A stretch of DNA of 64,000 nt, taken from NCBI GenBank assembly GCA_049325095.1, contig JBMOPO010000040.1, forward strand, positions 1 to 64,000, written 5' to 3'. Below are positions 19,642 to 28,197 of the stretch, in pieces. The notes below the pieces were generated by a model, which ran no database searches, was not told the DNA's origin, and was given only the letters and a program-made list of their open reading frames with translations. The DNA is from JAGPUQ01 sp049325095 (GTDB lineage: Bacteria > Pseudomonadota > Gammaproteobacteria > Pseudomonadales > Porticoccaceae). The translations under genes were made by a program, and so were the position numbers. Within the stretch, counting starts at the first letter, position 1, and every line of letters begins with the position of its first letter.

Positions 19642-19675
19642 GCCTTCCCTCCGGCGTTCCGCCGGAGTGGAAGGC
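19642..19675 (+). terminator. Strong intercistronic hairpin after the major amyloid gene
   Basis: GCCTTCC+CTCCGGC pairs with GCCGGAG+GGAAGGC (14 bp, one bulged T, 5-nt loop), 21 nt after the stop. There is no T-run, so it is probably an mRNA-stabilising or attenuating hairpin that lets the subunit gene be expressed above fapDEF. The rest of the 237-nt gap shows no gene. Confidence 0.6.
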
Positions 19676-19857
19676 ACCTGTATCCGGGGGCGGGTTTCCG
19701 CCCTCGGATGCACACTTCAGAAGGTTCGCTGAGCAGGAACGAAAAGGATTCTGGTGTGGAAAGTTCGAACCCCCACATGTGGCACGGCAAGCGGCATCGG
19801 CCCGCGGGGCCGGGCTCGGCTGCTGATCGGGCCACGACTTGCCCGGAAGGATCCGGA

Positions 19858-20625
19858 ATGAATACCTCCAACCACTCACTGCCCGTCTGGTTTTTCCGGG
19901 GGCTTTTCCGGTCGGGGTTTCGCGCCCTGCGGCTGACCCTGCTGGCGGCGATGCCAGCGATCATGATGCTGCCGGTGACTCCCGCGATTGCCGAGGGCAG
20001 CCTGCATTCGTTCTACGATCTGGGCGAGGTTCCCCAGTTCCACAAGCGCGTGGTGAGCCTGCGTGAGCGCCGCTATCAGGACATCGTCCAACAGCGCTTC
20101 GATTTCAGTTGCGGCGCCGCGGCGACCGCCGCCATCCTGCGCCATGCCTACGGCCTCGACGTCAATGAGGTGGATGTGATTCTGGGTCTCGCCCAGGTCG
20201 CGGACGAGGAACTGGCCAAGGAGAAGGGCTATTCCCTGTTGGATATCCGGCATTACGTCGAAACCCTCGGCCTGCGCGGCCGGGGCTACGAACTGCCTGC
20301 GGAGATGCTCGCCAAGCTGCGTATTCCCACCATCGCCCTGCTGGATCTGCGCGGCTACAAGCACTTCGTGGTGATCCGCAAGGTCACCGAGGACAGTGTT
20401 TACGTCGGCGATCCGGCGCTCGGCAACCGCATCATGCCCATGAAGGACTTCATGGCGAGCTGGAACGGCTCCGTGTTCGCGATCCTGGGCCCGGGTTTCG
20501 ACCGCGACACCGTGCTGAGCCGGCCGGCCCCGCCGCTGACGGCACGCAAGTTTCTGTACGACCACACTCCGCTTACCGACAGCGAGCTGCTGGATTTCGG
20601 CTTCACCCACGCCGACCTGTTTTGA
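19858..20625 (+). CDS. fapD: Fap operon C39-family cysteine peptidase FapD
   Basis: 255 residues: signal/anchor (RALRLTLLAAMPAIMMLPVTPA) and a stand-alone C39 domain without ABC-transporter parts. The active site is complete: Gln79 (oxyanion hole), Cys85 in FSCGAA, His169 in KHFVVI and Asp185 in VGDPA. FapD is needed for Fap fibre export in Pseudomonas. GAAGGATCC supports ATG 19858; the open frame upstream lacks a ribosome site. The end overlaps nothing, and fapE starts 50 nt later. Confidence 0.87.
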   Translation: MNTSNHSLPVWFFRGLFRSGFRALRLTLLAAMPAIMMLPVTPAIAEGSLHSFYDLGEVPQFHKRVVSLRERRYQDIVQQRFDFSCGAAATAAILRHAYGLDVNEVDVILGLAQVADEELAKEKGYSLLDIRHYVETLGLRGRGYELPAEMLAKLRIPTIALLDLRGYKHFVVIRKVTEDSVYVGDPALGNRIMPMKDFMASWNGSVFAILGPGFDRDTVLSRPAPPLTARKFLYDHTPLTDSELLDFGFTHADLF

Positions 20626-20675
20626 ATCCATATTGCAAGTGCTTTCACGGAATGGATAACGAGGAGGAAAGGACC

Positions 20676-21506
20676 ATGAACGCAACCAACAGCACAGCCT
20701 GGAACGGACTGCGCAAGCCCCTGGCCGTCGCCGTCGCCGCAACTTTGCTGGCACAGGCGCCCCTGGCGGGCGCCGCCATCTTCAAGGAACTCTCCACGGC
20801 GCAACTCGCCGAGCTGCGCGGCAAGTTCGTCGTCGGCCGCCACGTGCAGTACTTCGGCATGTCCGTGACCACCAGTTGGACGAACCCCGAGGCGGTGGTC
20901 GACACCGCCTCCCATGCGCGCGCCACCGCCGGCGCGCTGGCCGCAGGTCCGGCCGCGGCTCCGGCAACCCATACCGCCAGCCTGGATCTGCAAGTCGACA
21001 ATTCCGGGCACGAGACCCGGGTGTCCTACCAGGTCGGCGGTACCCTGGGCGAGCCGGTGTCCGACGTTGCGGCGCCGGACCCCAATCCGGCCCTGACCCA
21101 GATCGACGGCGCGGTGCAGGCCATTCAGGTGGCGGGCTCCGACAATGTGGTGAAGAACAACGTCGGCTACGCAGTGATCCCGGCCGGCGCCGCGCCCGTG
21201 CTGGATGATGCCCAGGTGGCGTCCGCGCTGCCCGCGGATCAGACCTTCCGGAATGGCGACATGGTCACCCAGTTCACCACCACCGGCGGTGTGGGCTTCA
21301 CCATCACCTCCCAGGGCAATCAGGTCACCCAGCGCCTGGGCATGAATCCGGTCACCAACCACAATCAGTTGCTGCAGGCGGTCCGCCTGGAGGGCGACGG
21401 CCATCGCATCGTCAACGACCTGATGCTGCAGGTCGCTTTCGAGAATGCGCTGTCGCAATCGGATGGCCTGCGCTTTCGTGCCGACCGCGTCATGAATCTG
21501 CTCTGA
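20676..21506 (+). CDS. fapE: FapE-like secreted protein
   Basis: 276 residues with signal peptide (KPLAVAVAATLLAQAPLAGA) and the N-terminal LSTAQLAELRGKFVVG motif that I associate with FapE-type proteins, followed by a beta-rich region with a long Ala/Pro insert. GAGGAGGAAAGG at 20661-20672 decides the start. FapE is a minor extracellular fibre component in Pseudomonas; here the assignment rests on that motif and on position between fapD and fapF. Confidence 0.68.
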   Translation: MNATNSTAWNGLRKPLAVAVAATLLAQAPLAGAAIFKELSTAQLAELRGKFVVGRHVQYFGMSVTTSWTNPEAVVDTASHARATAGALAAGPAAAPATHTASLDLQVDNSGHETRVSYQVGGTLGEPVSDVAAPDPNPALTQIDGAVQAIQVAGSDNVVKNNVGYAVIPAGAAPVLDDAQVASALPADQTFRNGDMVTQFTTTGGVGFTITSQGNQVTQRLGMNPVTNHNQLLQAVRLEGDGHRIVNDLMLQVAFENALSQSDGLRFRADRVMNLL

Positions 21507-21530
21507 GATCGCGGCTTGGAGCTTGATCGC

Positions 21531-21566
21531 GCCTGCCCCGCCGGCAGCAGTGCCGGCGGGGCAGGC
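21531..21566 (+). terminator. Perfect 16-bp hairpin between fapE and fapF
   Basis: GCCTGCCCCGCCGGCA pairs completely with TGCCGGCGGGGCAGGC around a GCAG loop, followed by ATTTGTT. It could partly terminate or protect the 3' end of the upstream message, and so lower fapF output. It ends 29 nt before the fapF ATG. Confidence 0.7.
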
Positions 21567-21595
21567 ATTTGTTCGACATCAATGGGATCAGGGAT

Positions 21596-22867
21596 ATGAA
21601 ACCAGGGAAACTCGCCACTCCAGCCGCACTGCTCGCCTCGCTCGCACTGGGTCTTCCCGCGCTGGCGCAGGAGACCGCCGCGCCGGCGGAGCAGGCCGCT
21701 GCGGGGGACATCCGCGCCGAACTGGAGCAACTCAAGCGCATCAACGCTCAGTTGATGCGCCGGGTGCAGCTCCTGGAAAACCGCGTCGGCGCCACCCCGC
21801 CACCGCAGCGCCGGCCCGCCCTGCAGGCCCCGCCTCCGCCGCCCGGAACCGCCCAGGACGGTACCGCCCAGGCCGCCGCCCCCGGGGATACCCCGACCCG
21901 CAAGAGCCCCGGCGCCAGCCGCGGCGTCGAGGACCTGGTGCTCGAGGAACACACCCTGTTCGACCAGAAGTTCTCCGCCGAACTGGGCTTCGAGTTCGCG
22001 CACTTCGACCGCAGCCAACTGGTGTTGAACGGCTTTCTGGCGCTGGATGCGATCTTTCTCGGCGACATCAGCATCGACGAGATCGACTCGGACATCCTCA
22101 CCACAAACCTGACCGGTCGCTGGACGGTGACCGACCGCCTGCAACTCAATCTGAATGTGCCCTTCGTGTATCGCGAGACCACCACCCGATCCGGCGGGCA
22201 GGAGTTGTCGTCGATACTCGAATCCGAGAAGAAGGTCGACGACAGCGACCTGGGCGATATCACCCTGGGCGTCAGCTACCGCCTGTTTCCGGAGACCCCG
22301 ACCCGGCCCGACATCGTCTGGAACACCAGTGTCATCGCGCCCACCGGCCGCGACCCCTACGGCATCGACTTTCTGGAAGACCCGCTCAACACCAATCTGG
22401 AGTTTCCGGAGGAACTGCCCACCGGCAGCGGCCTGTGGGGCGTGCAGACCGGGCTGTCTTTCCTGAAGACCCTGGATCCCGCGATTCTGTTCGGCAGCAT
22501 CTCCTGGCGGCACTACTTCGAGGACAGCTTCAACGACCTGGGCAGCGATCCGGAGGCGTTGCCGTCCCCCGGCGACGTACAGCTCGGCGACCAGTACCAG
22601 TTTTCGCTGGGGATCGCCTTCGCGCTCAACGAGCGCACCAGTCTCAGCACCTCGTTCACCCAGCGCTTCATCGACGACACCGAGATCACCCGGCCGGGAT
22701 TCGGCACCCAGACGGTGGTCGGTTCGGACACCACCACGGGCACCTTCGACATCGGCGTGACCTATGCGATGACCGACCGCCTGTCGGTGGTGAGCAATCT
22801 GGGGATGGGGCTGACCAACGATGCGTCCGATTACACATTCGCGCTCAAGTTTCCCTATCGGTTCTGA
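21596..22867 (+). CDS. fapF: Fap amyloid outer-membrane secretion porin FapF
   Basis: 423 residues. Signal peptide ending ALAQ (about 25), a short coiled coil (IRAELEQLKRINAQLMRRVQLLENRV, about 38-63), a Pro/Ala linker (70-105) and then alternating beta-strands that end in an aromatic, FPYRF. This matches the FapF plan, a trimeric barrel with an N-terminal coiled coil through which Fap subunits leave the cell. ATG 21596 gives the proper signal peptide; the TTG 27 nt upstream does not. Confidence 0.85.
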   Translation: MKPGKLATPAALLASLALGLPALAQETAAPAEQAAAGDIRAELEQLKRINAQLMRRVQLLENRVGATPPPQRRPALQAPPPPPGTAQDGTAQAAAPGDTPTRKSPGASRGVEDLVLEEHTLFDQKFSAELGFEFAHFDRSQLVLNGFLALDAIFLGDISIDEIDSDILTTNLTGRWTVTDRLQLNLNVPFVYRETTTRSGGQELSSILESEKKVDDSDLGDITLGVSYRLFPETPTRPDIVWNTSVIAPTGRDPYGIDFLEDPLNTNLEFPEELPTGSGLWGVQTGLSFLKTLDPAILFGSISWRHYFEDSFNDLGSDPEALPSPGDVQLGDQYQFSLGIAFALNERTSLSTSFTQRFIDDTEITRPGFGTQTVVGSDTTTGTFDIGVTYAMTDRLSVVSNLGMGLTNDASDYTFALKFPYRF

Positions 22868-22985
22868 TCGATGCAGCGACCTGCCGCCGGTTGCCGAACG
22901 GGGTGCGGGCTGCGAGCGGAAGTTCCCCGTCGCAGCCTCGCGGGGCGGGCGGCGGCCCGGGTGATGACTGACCAAGGAGGAGAAG

Positions 22986-23402
22986 ATGGAAGTCCACAAA
23001 GTGCTGGGTTTGTTGTTCCGGGTCTGCTGTCTGGTGGCGGCGATGAGCGCCGTGGCGGCGCCGGAGCAGCAGGTGACGGTCGATCTGGAGGCCCTGCAGC
23101 GCAACGCCCAGGCCGGCGATCGGGTGGCGCAGTACAACCTGGGCGTGGTCCACGAAACCGGGCGATTCGGCGTGCCCATGGACAAGGCCGAAGCGGCACG
23201 CTGGTACCGCAAGTCCGCCGAGCAGGGTTACGAGAATGCCCAGTACAACCTGGGGGTGCTGTATCTGCGCGGTGAGGGTGTGGAGCAGGATCGCGCGGCC
23301 GCGCTGCACTGGCTCGGCCTTGCCGCCGAGCAGCTCAACCCCGCGGCGATTGCTGCCCTGGAGAAACTGGGGGTCGAGAAACCCGATCCCGCCGGGCAAT
23401 GA
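22986..23402 (+). CDS. Sel1-repeat periplasmic protein
   Basis: 138 residues with a signal peptide (VLGLLFRVCCLVAAMSAVAA) and about two and a half Sel1-type repeats: AQYNLGVVHETGRFG..., AARWYRKSAEQGYENAQYNLGVLYLRGEGV and a partial third. AAGGAGGAG precedes the ATG. It sits 118 nt after fapF and probably belongs to the fap unit. It is not part of the known fapABCDEF set; a role in assembly or signalling would be a guess. The 3' end overlaps the opposite-strand MFS gene by 68 nt. Confidence 0.75.
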   Translation: MEVHKVLGLLFRVCCLVAAMSAVAAPEQQVTVDLEALQRNAQAGDRVAQYNLGVVHETGRFGVPMDKAEAARWYRKSAEQGYENAQYNLGVLYLRGEGVEQDRAAALHWLGLAAEQLNPAAIAALEKLGVEKPDPAGQ

Positions 23403-25050
23403 TCCGATCTTCGGGCCCGCTCTGAAGTTCGGAGTCCGGGATCGACCGGGACGGATCACCGCCGTCGCCGTCGAGCACCAGATGGCGCAGCACCGGCGGC
23501 GCGCCGGCCAGCTCCGCCAGCTCTGATTCGAGCATCCGGTCCGCGCCGGTCAGCCGTTCCTGCAGGCGCAGATAGGCCAGCCAGGAGGGCACCCGGAAGG
23601 ACTCGCGCAGCATTGCCGGCGGCCCGGGCAACTCACAGGCCTGCCAGCACTCGGCGCCGGCGCGCAGGCGCGCCAGCCGCAACCGCTGGAGCCGTTCGCG
23701 CATCGCTGCGCGCCGGCCGGCGCGCAGCGGATAGTCCAGGGTGACCAGCAGCGGGCCGCGCTGCAAGTCCGGTTCCGAAACGGGCGCCACCGGCGGAACC
23801 GCCGGCGTGCCCAGATTGCGATGCCCCTCCTGGGGAATGGGATAGCGGCGGCCGAGCAGCAGCGACAGCAGCATTCCCGAAACCGCGACGCCGATGCTGG
23901 CCTGGACGCTGAACAGGTCCGACAGCCAGCCCCAGAGCGCGCTGCCGGCGGCGACGCTGCCACCGTAGACCAGCATCACCAGCGCCAGCACGCGGGCCAT
24001 CACCCAGGCCGGGGCGGTGGCCTGGGAAGCGACCACCAGCGACGAAAACAGCATGATCCAGCAGATGCCGACCACCAGCCCGAGCAGGCCCAGGGCGGCG
24101 TAGTTGCGGGTCCAGGCCATGGCGAGTACCGCCAGGGCGAAGATCGTGGAGGCGGTACCGAACACCTGGTTGCGGGTCAGTCGCCGCAGCAGCACCGGCA
24201 GCAGGTTGGCGCCGAGCAGCGAGCCGATCCCGGTGGTGCCCACCAGCAGCCCGTAGGTTTGCGGCGAGCTGCCCAGCTCGCGCAGGACGATGACCGGCAG
24301 CATGGACCAGAACACGCTGATGAACACGAAGCTGGCGGCGCAGCGCACCAGCACCGCGCGCAGTTCGGGGTCGTGGCGGGTGTAGCGCAACCCGCCGCGT
24401 AGCGCCGCGGAAAAGGTTTCCGGGGGCAGCCGGGTGTCGACGTGAAAGGCTCGCGGGTGACGCCGGATCAGGGTGCCCAGCACGAACAGAAAGCTCAGGG
24501 CGTTGAGCGCAAAGACCGCCACCGGTCCGGCCGAGGCGACCAGCAGGCCGCCGATCGCCGGGCCCGCCGCCTTGCTCAGGTTGGTGCTCAGCGAATTCAG
24601 GGTGATGGCGTTGGCCAGTTCACCGCGGGGTGCAAACGAGGGAATGTTGGCGGTCCAGGAGGGCCGCATCATGGCATTGCCCGCACCGAGACAGAAAGTC
24701 AGCAGCAATAGCCACCATTCGGTGGTGAGCTCCCGCGCGGTGATCAGGGTCAGAGCCACGGCTGAGGCCAGCAGCCAGACATGCAGCGCGATCAGCACCG
24801 TGCGGCGGTTGCAGATATCGCCCATCACACCGGCCGGATAGGAGAGCAGGAAGAACGGCAGCGTGGTCGCGGTCTGGATCAGCGCCACCATCAGGTTCGA
24901 CGGCGCCATGGTGGCCATCAGCCAGGTGACCCCGACCTCGTTCATCCAGGTGCCCAGATTGGAAACCGTCATCCCGAGCCACATCACCCGGAACAGGGGA
25001 TGCTTCATCGGCGACCAGATCGAGCGCGAAATGGGTGGCGGCTGGCCCAT
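23335..25050 (-). CDS. MFS exporter (EntS-like, with C-terminal cytoplasmic domain)
   Basis: 571 residues. About 400 residues form 10-12 membrane segments with the MFS loop GVMGDICNRRTVL between helices 2 and 3. The last 150 residues (from about PLLVTLDYPLRAG) form a soluble domain resembling the tail of the EntS-like MFS group (ferredoxin-fold, RESFRVPSWLAYLRLQERLT). The start may be the internal Met at MKHPLFR rather than 25050. Substrate unknown. Convergent with the amyloid operon. Confidence 0.82.
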   Translation of the reverse strand: MGQPPPISRSIWSPMKHPLFRVMWLGMTVSNLGTWMNEVGVTWLMATMAPSNLMVALIQTATTLPFFLLSYPAGVMGDICNRRTVLIALHVWLLASAVALTLITARELTTEWWLLLLTFCLGAGNAMMRPSWTANIPSFAPRGELANAITLNSLSTNLSKAAGPAIGGLLVASAGPVAVFALNALSFLFVLGTLIRRHPRAFHVDTRLPPETFSAALRGGLRYTRHDPELRAVLVRCAASFVFISVFWSMLPVIVLRELGSSPQTYGLLVGTTGIGSLLGANLLPVLLRRLTRNQVFGTASTIFALAVLAMAWTRNYAALGLLGLVVGICWIMLFSSLVVASQATAPAWVMARVLALVMLVYGGSVAAGSALWGWLSDLFSVQASIGVAVSGMLLSLLLGRRYPIPQEGHRNLGTPAVPPVAPVSEPDLQRGPLLVTLDYPLRAGRRAAMRERLQRLRLARLRAGAECWQACELPGPPAMLRESFRVPSWLAYLRLQERLTGADRMLESELAELAGAPPVLRHLVLDGDGGDPSRSIPDSELQSGPEDRIIARRDRVSRPPVSPGQQSPRG

Positions 25051-25189
25051 CGGATGACATCATGGCGGTGCCGGCGGCCGGCGGGAAGGTAGTGCCGCCC
25101 GACCCCGGGCGGCTGTCATCAAGCGGTCACAGTATAGCGGCGGCGCCGGCCCCGGAGCCCTGTCTCCGGGCCGGCGTCAGCGGGCTGTT

Positions 25190-26923
25190 TCAGGCCTGAG
25201 CGGCCGGAATCGGCACCGTCTCGGTATCGCGGCCGGAGCGCAGCACCTGCCCCGGGCGCTGGCCGGTGAGACTGTTGTCACGGACGATGGTCTCGCCCCT
25301 GACCATCACCCGGTGGATGCCCTCGGCTTCGCAATACAGGCGGCCGGCGCCGCCGGGGAGGTCGAACCGCATCGCCATGGCGCCCTTGCCGACTCGCTCG
25401 GGGTCGAACAGGACCAGGTCCGCAAGCCAGCCGACCGCAATGCGACCCCGCTCCCTGAGTCCCATGAAACGCGCCGGCAGGTCGGTGATCTGGTGGACAC
25501 CTTCCTCCAGGGTCAGCAGCCCGCGTTTGCGCACGCCTTCGCCGAGTACCGTGGTGCTGAACGCAAAGGTGTCGATCATGTCGAGGTGGGCGCCGGCATC
25601 GGAGGCGCCCACCAAGGTGCGGGGATCCTTCCACACCGCGCCGCGCAGCGCCCAGCTCTCCTCGTCATCGCCGCCCAGGCGTGGCAGGAAGCAGGTTTTC
25701 AGCTCGTCGGCCAGGGCGATATCGAAGAAAGCATCCGCCGGGCTCTGGCCCCGCTCGGCGGCGACCTCGGCCAGGGCGCGGCCCTGGTAGGCCCGGTTTT
25801 GGGGCGCGAAGGTCTGCTCGATGGTCATGGCGTTGAAGTTGCCCATCGCGCGCAGCAGCACCGGCACCTCGGGATGCGCCGCGCTCTCGATCAGCCGCGC
25901 CCGGGTGGCCGGATCGGCCAGCGCGCGCATCCGCTCCGGCACCGGCAGGCCCAGCACCGCCGCCCAGCCGGGCAGGGCGTCGAGGCCGAAACCGCTCAGC
26001 AGGTTGAGGCGCAGCGAGACCGGCTGCGCAAAGGTCAGCGCGCGGATGGTGGCGCCGCGCGCGGCGGCGTAGTCGGCCGCCTGGATCTGGTTTTCGTAGA
26101 TGGCGCGGGCGCCGGTGTTGACGATCAGCACGTTCCAGTTCAGCGAGCGCTGCGCTGCCAGCGACATGTCCGTCATCAGCTGCATATGCCGTTCTTCGAA
26201 CGGCCCGACGGTGGGGATGAACTCCAGCAAGGTGCCGGGGTGCTCGCGCAGGCAACCGCTCAGGGCGATGAGTTCCGCGGCGTCGGCGGCGCGGGAGGGC
26301 ACCGGATGGCCGGCGCCGTCGTTGTGGGTGGGCGCCTGGGAGGAGGAAAACCCCATGCCGCCCTCGGCGAGCGACTGGTGCAGCAGCCGTTGCATGGCTT
26401 CGAGTTGCGCGGGACTCGCCGGCCGATCCACCGCCGCTTCGCCCATCGCTGCGCGGCGCAGTGCCGAGTGGCCGACCAGGAACCCGATGTTCACCGCCGG
26501 GCGCTGCTCCTGGACGCGCTCCAGGTAGCTGCCGAAGGAGGTCCAGTTCCAGGGTACGCCGTCGCGCAGGCTCGCCAGCGGCATGCCCTCGACGCGCGCC
26601 AGCATGCGCATCAGGTAGTCGCTGCCCTCGGCGGTGAGCGGCGCCACCGAAAAGCCGCAGTTGCCGGCGAACATGCTGGTCACCCCGTGATAGCACGACG
26701 GGCTGAGCGCCGGATCCCAGAACACCTGGGCGTCGTAGTGGGTGTGGATGTCGACGAAGCCCGGCGACACCACCAGGCCGGTGGCGTCGATGGTTTCCCG
26801 TGCCGGCTCGTCGACCTTGCCGATGGCCGCGATACGTCCGCCCCTGATGCCGACATCGCCCCGGTAGCCTGGGCTGCCGGTGCCGTCGACGATGGTTCCG
26901 CCTTTGATCACTGTGTCCAACAT
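25190..26923 (-). CDS. N-acyl-D-amino-acid deacylase family amidohydrolase
   Basis: 577 residues of the COG3653 type. The metal site HTHYDAQVFWDP (about 60-72), the segment FAGNCGFSVAP and the late acidic metal ligand in GASDAGAHLD are present, so it should be active. It begins TVIKGGTIVDGTGSPGYRGDVGI, the usual composite beta-sandwich. Substrate is not shown; N-acyl-D-amino acids or related cyclic amides are possible. It lies 131 nt downstream of the cupin gene, same strand. Confidence 0.82.
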   Translation of the reverse strand: MLDTVIKGGTIVDGTGSPGYRGDVGIRGGRIAAIGKVDEPARETIDATGLVVSPGFVDIHTHYDAQVFWDPALSPSCYHGVTSMFAGNCGFSVAPLTAEGSDYLMRMLARVEGMPLASLRDGVPWNWTSFGSYLERVQEQRPAVNIGFLVGHSALRRAAMGEAAVDRPASPAQLEAMQRLLHQSLAEGGMGFSSSQAPTHNDGAGHPVPSRAADAAELIALSGCLREHPGTLLEFIPTVGPFEERHMQLMTDMSLAAQRSLNWNVLIVNTGARAIYENQIQAADYAAARGATIRALTFAQPVSLRLNLLSGFGLDALPGWAAVLGLPVPERMRALADPATRARLIESAAHPEVPVLLRAMGNFNAMTIEQTFAPQNRAYQGRALAEVAAERGQSPADAFFDIALADELKTCFLPRLGGDDEESWALRGAVWKDPRTLVGASDAGAHLDMIDTFAFSTTVLGEGVRKRGLLTLEEGVHQITDLPARFMGLRERGRIAVGWLADLVLFDPERVGKGAMAMRFDLPGGAGRLYCEAEGIHRVMVRGETIVRDNSLTGQRPGQVLRSGRDTETVPIPAAQA

Positions 26924-27054
26924 GGTTCACCCCCTGGGGATTGTGGTTGGCATGCGTGGAAGGAATGTCGCTTCCAGCATAGCCCTCGGCGATTTCCGGG
27001 GGAAGCGTGATCCAGGGATCCGCAACAGGGGACGACGCGAAGTGGGGTCGCGGA

Positions 27055-27423
27055 TCAACCATCCGGTCGCGGGTCGGCTGCGAACTCCAGCGGCCCGGCC
27101 CAGATCGCCAGCACCACGCAGCCCTCGTCGCTGACCACCGCGTGCCGACTGCCGGGCGGGCTCACCAGCAGGGTTCCGGCCGGATAGTGCCCAGCGCCGT
27201 CGCGCTGCGAGCCGCGCAGCACCAGGATGTGCTCGTAGTCGGTGTGGTGGTGTGCGGGTACCGCGGCGCCCGGCGCGTAGCGCAGCAGGGCCGCCGCCGG
27301 GCCCTGTCCGGGTCGGCCGTACAGCGCGTGGAAGTCCACCCCCGGCCGCAGCGGCTGCCAGTCCAGTTGCTCGGGGTCCGCGGCGCGCTGCAGCAGCTCG
27401 AGAAACGCCTGTGACTGCGCCAC
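27055..27423 (-). CDS. Small cupin-domain protein
   Basis: 122 residues if it starts at GTG 27423. A single cupin barrel of the ChrR-like kind: metal-binding histidines in VPAHHHTDYEHILVLRG and a late His in PPGSRHAVVS. No ribosome site is clear, and no in-frame stop separates its start from the biuH frame (one base off). It could be a separate gene, or the C-terminal half of a BiuH-cupin fusion disrupted by one missing base. Function unknown; a metal-dependent enzyme or sensor. Confidence 0.65.
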   Translation of the reverse strand: MAQSQAFLELLQRAADPEQLDWQPLRPGVDFHALYGRPGQGPAAALLRYAPGAAVPAHHHTDYEHILVLRGSQRDGAGHYPAGTLLVSPPGSRHAVVSDEGCVVLAIWAGPLEFAADPRPDG

Positions 27424-28109
27424 CAGGCCGCCAGCGCGGCGAGCAACGCCGCCGACTCGGCCACCGCGCCGAACACCCCGCCCTGCATGGTGACCATCTT
27501 GAGCGCCGCCAGGTGATTGCCGTGGTCGGTGGCGCCGCAGCAGTCGGCCAGGATCAGGCACTCGAAGCCGCGGTCGTTGGCCTCGCGCATGGTGGTGTGC
27601 ACGCACACATCTGTGGTGATGCCGGTCAGCACCAGGTTGCGGATGCCGCGCGTGTGCAGCAGCAGTTCGAGATCCGTGGCGCAGAACGAGCCCTTGCCCG
27701 GCTTGTCGATCACCGGCTCGCCGGGCAGCGGCGCCAGCTCCGGGATGATTTCCCAGCCCGGTTCGCCGCGCACCAGAATCCTGCCGCAGGGGCCGGGGTC
27801 GCCGATGCCGGCGCCGATGCGCTGCGAGCGCCAGCGCTTGTTGGCCGGCAGGTCGGCAAGATCCGGCCGGTGCCCCTCGCGGGTGTGGATGATGTGAAAG
27901 CCGCCGGCGCGAAACGCCGCGAGTACCGCGCGCAGCGGCTCGATCGGCGCGCGTGTCAGCGAGATGTCGTAGCCCATGGCATCGACATAGCCGCCCGGCC
28001 CGCAGAAGTCGGTCTGCATGTCGATCACGATCAATGCCGTGTTGGCCGGGCGCAGGTCGCCGTCGAACGGCCAGGGGTAGGGGTTGGCGTCGATGTGCAG
28101 GGGGGGCAT
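27162..28109 (-). CDS. biuH: Biuret amidohydrolase (BiuH-like cysteine hydrolase), 3' end out of frame
   Basis: Hydrolyses biuret to allophanate and ammonia. Residues 1-230 match the isochorismatase-family BiuH, with catalytic Asp30 (VIDMQTD), Lys136 (DKPGKGS) and Cys169 (TTDVCVH). All are offset by exactly 6 from the Asp36/Lys142/Cys175 I recall for the Rhizobium enzyme. NPYPWPFDG and KRWRSQRIGAGIGDPGPCG are also characteristic. GGAGG precedes ATG 28109. After about residue 230 the frame runs 85 codons through the cupin gene in the wrong frame, so the natural end is near 27421 and a base seems to be missing there. Confidence 0.85.
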   Translation of the reverse strand: MPPLHIDANPYPWPFDGDLRPANTALIVIDMQTDFCGPGGYVDAMGYDISLTRAPIEPLRAVLAAFRAGGFHIIHTREGHRPDLADLPANKRWRSQRIGAGIGDPGPCGRILVRGEPGWEIIPELAPLPGEPVIDKPGKGSFCATDLELLLHTRGIRNLVLTGITTDVCVHTTMREANDRGFECLILADCCGATDHGNHLAALKMVTMQGGVFGAVAESAALLAALAAWWRSHRRFSSCCSAPRTPSNWTGSRCGRGWTSTRCTADPDRARRRPCCATRRAPRYPHTTTPTTSTSWCCAARSATALGTIRPEPCW

Positions 28110-28197
28110 TGCATCCTCCGGATTGGCCGCCGGTCCGGGCCCCGAACCGGCGGGTATGGTAATTGGCCAAGGCAACTTTCGCGCCCGGCCCTGATGT

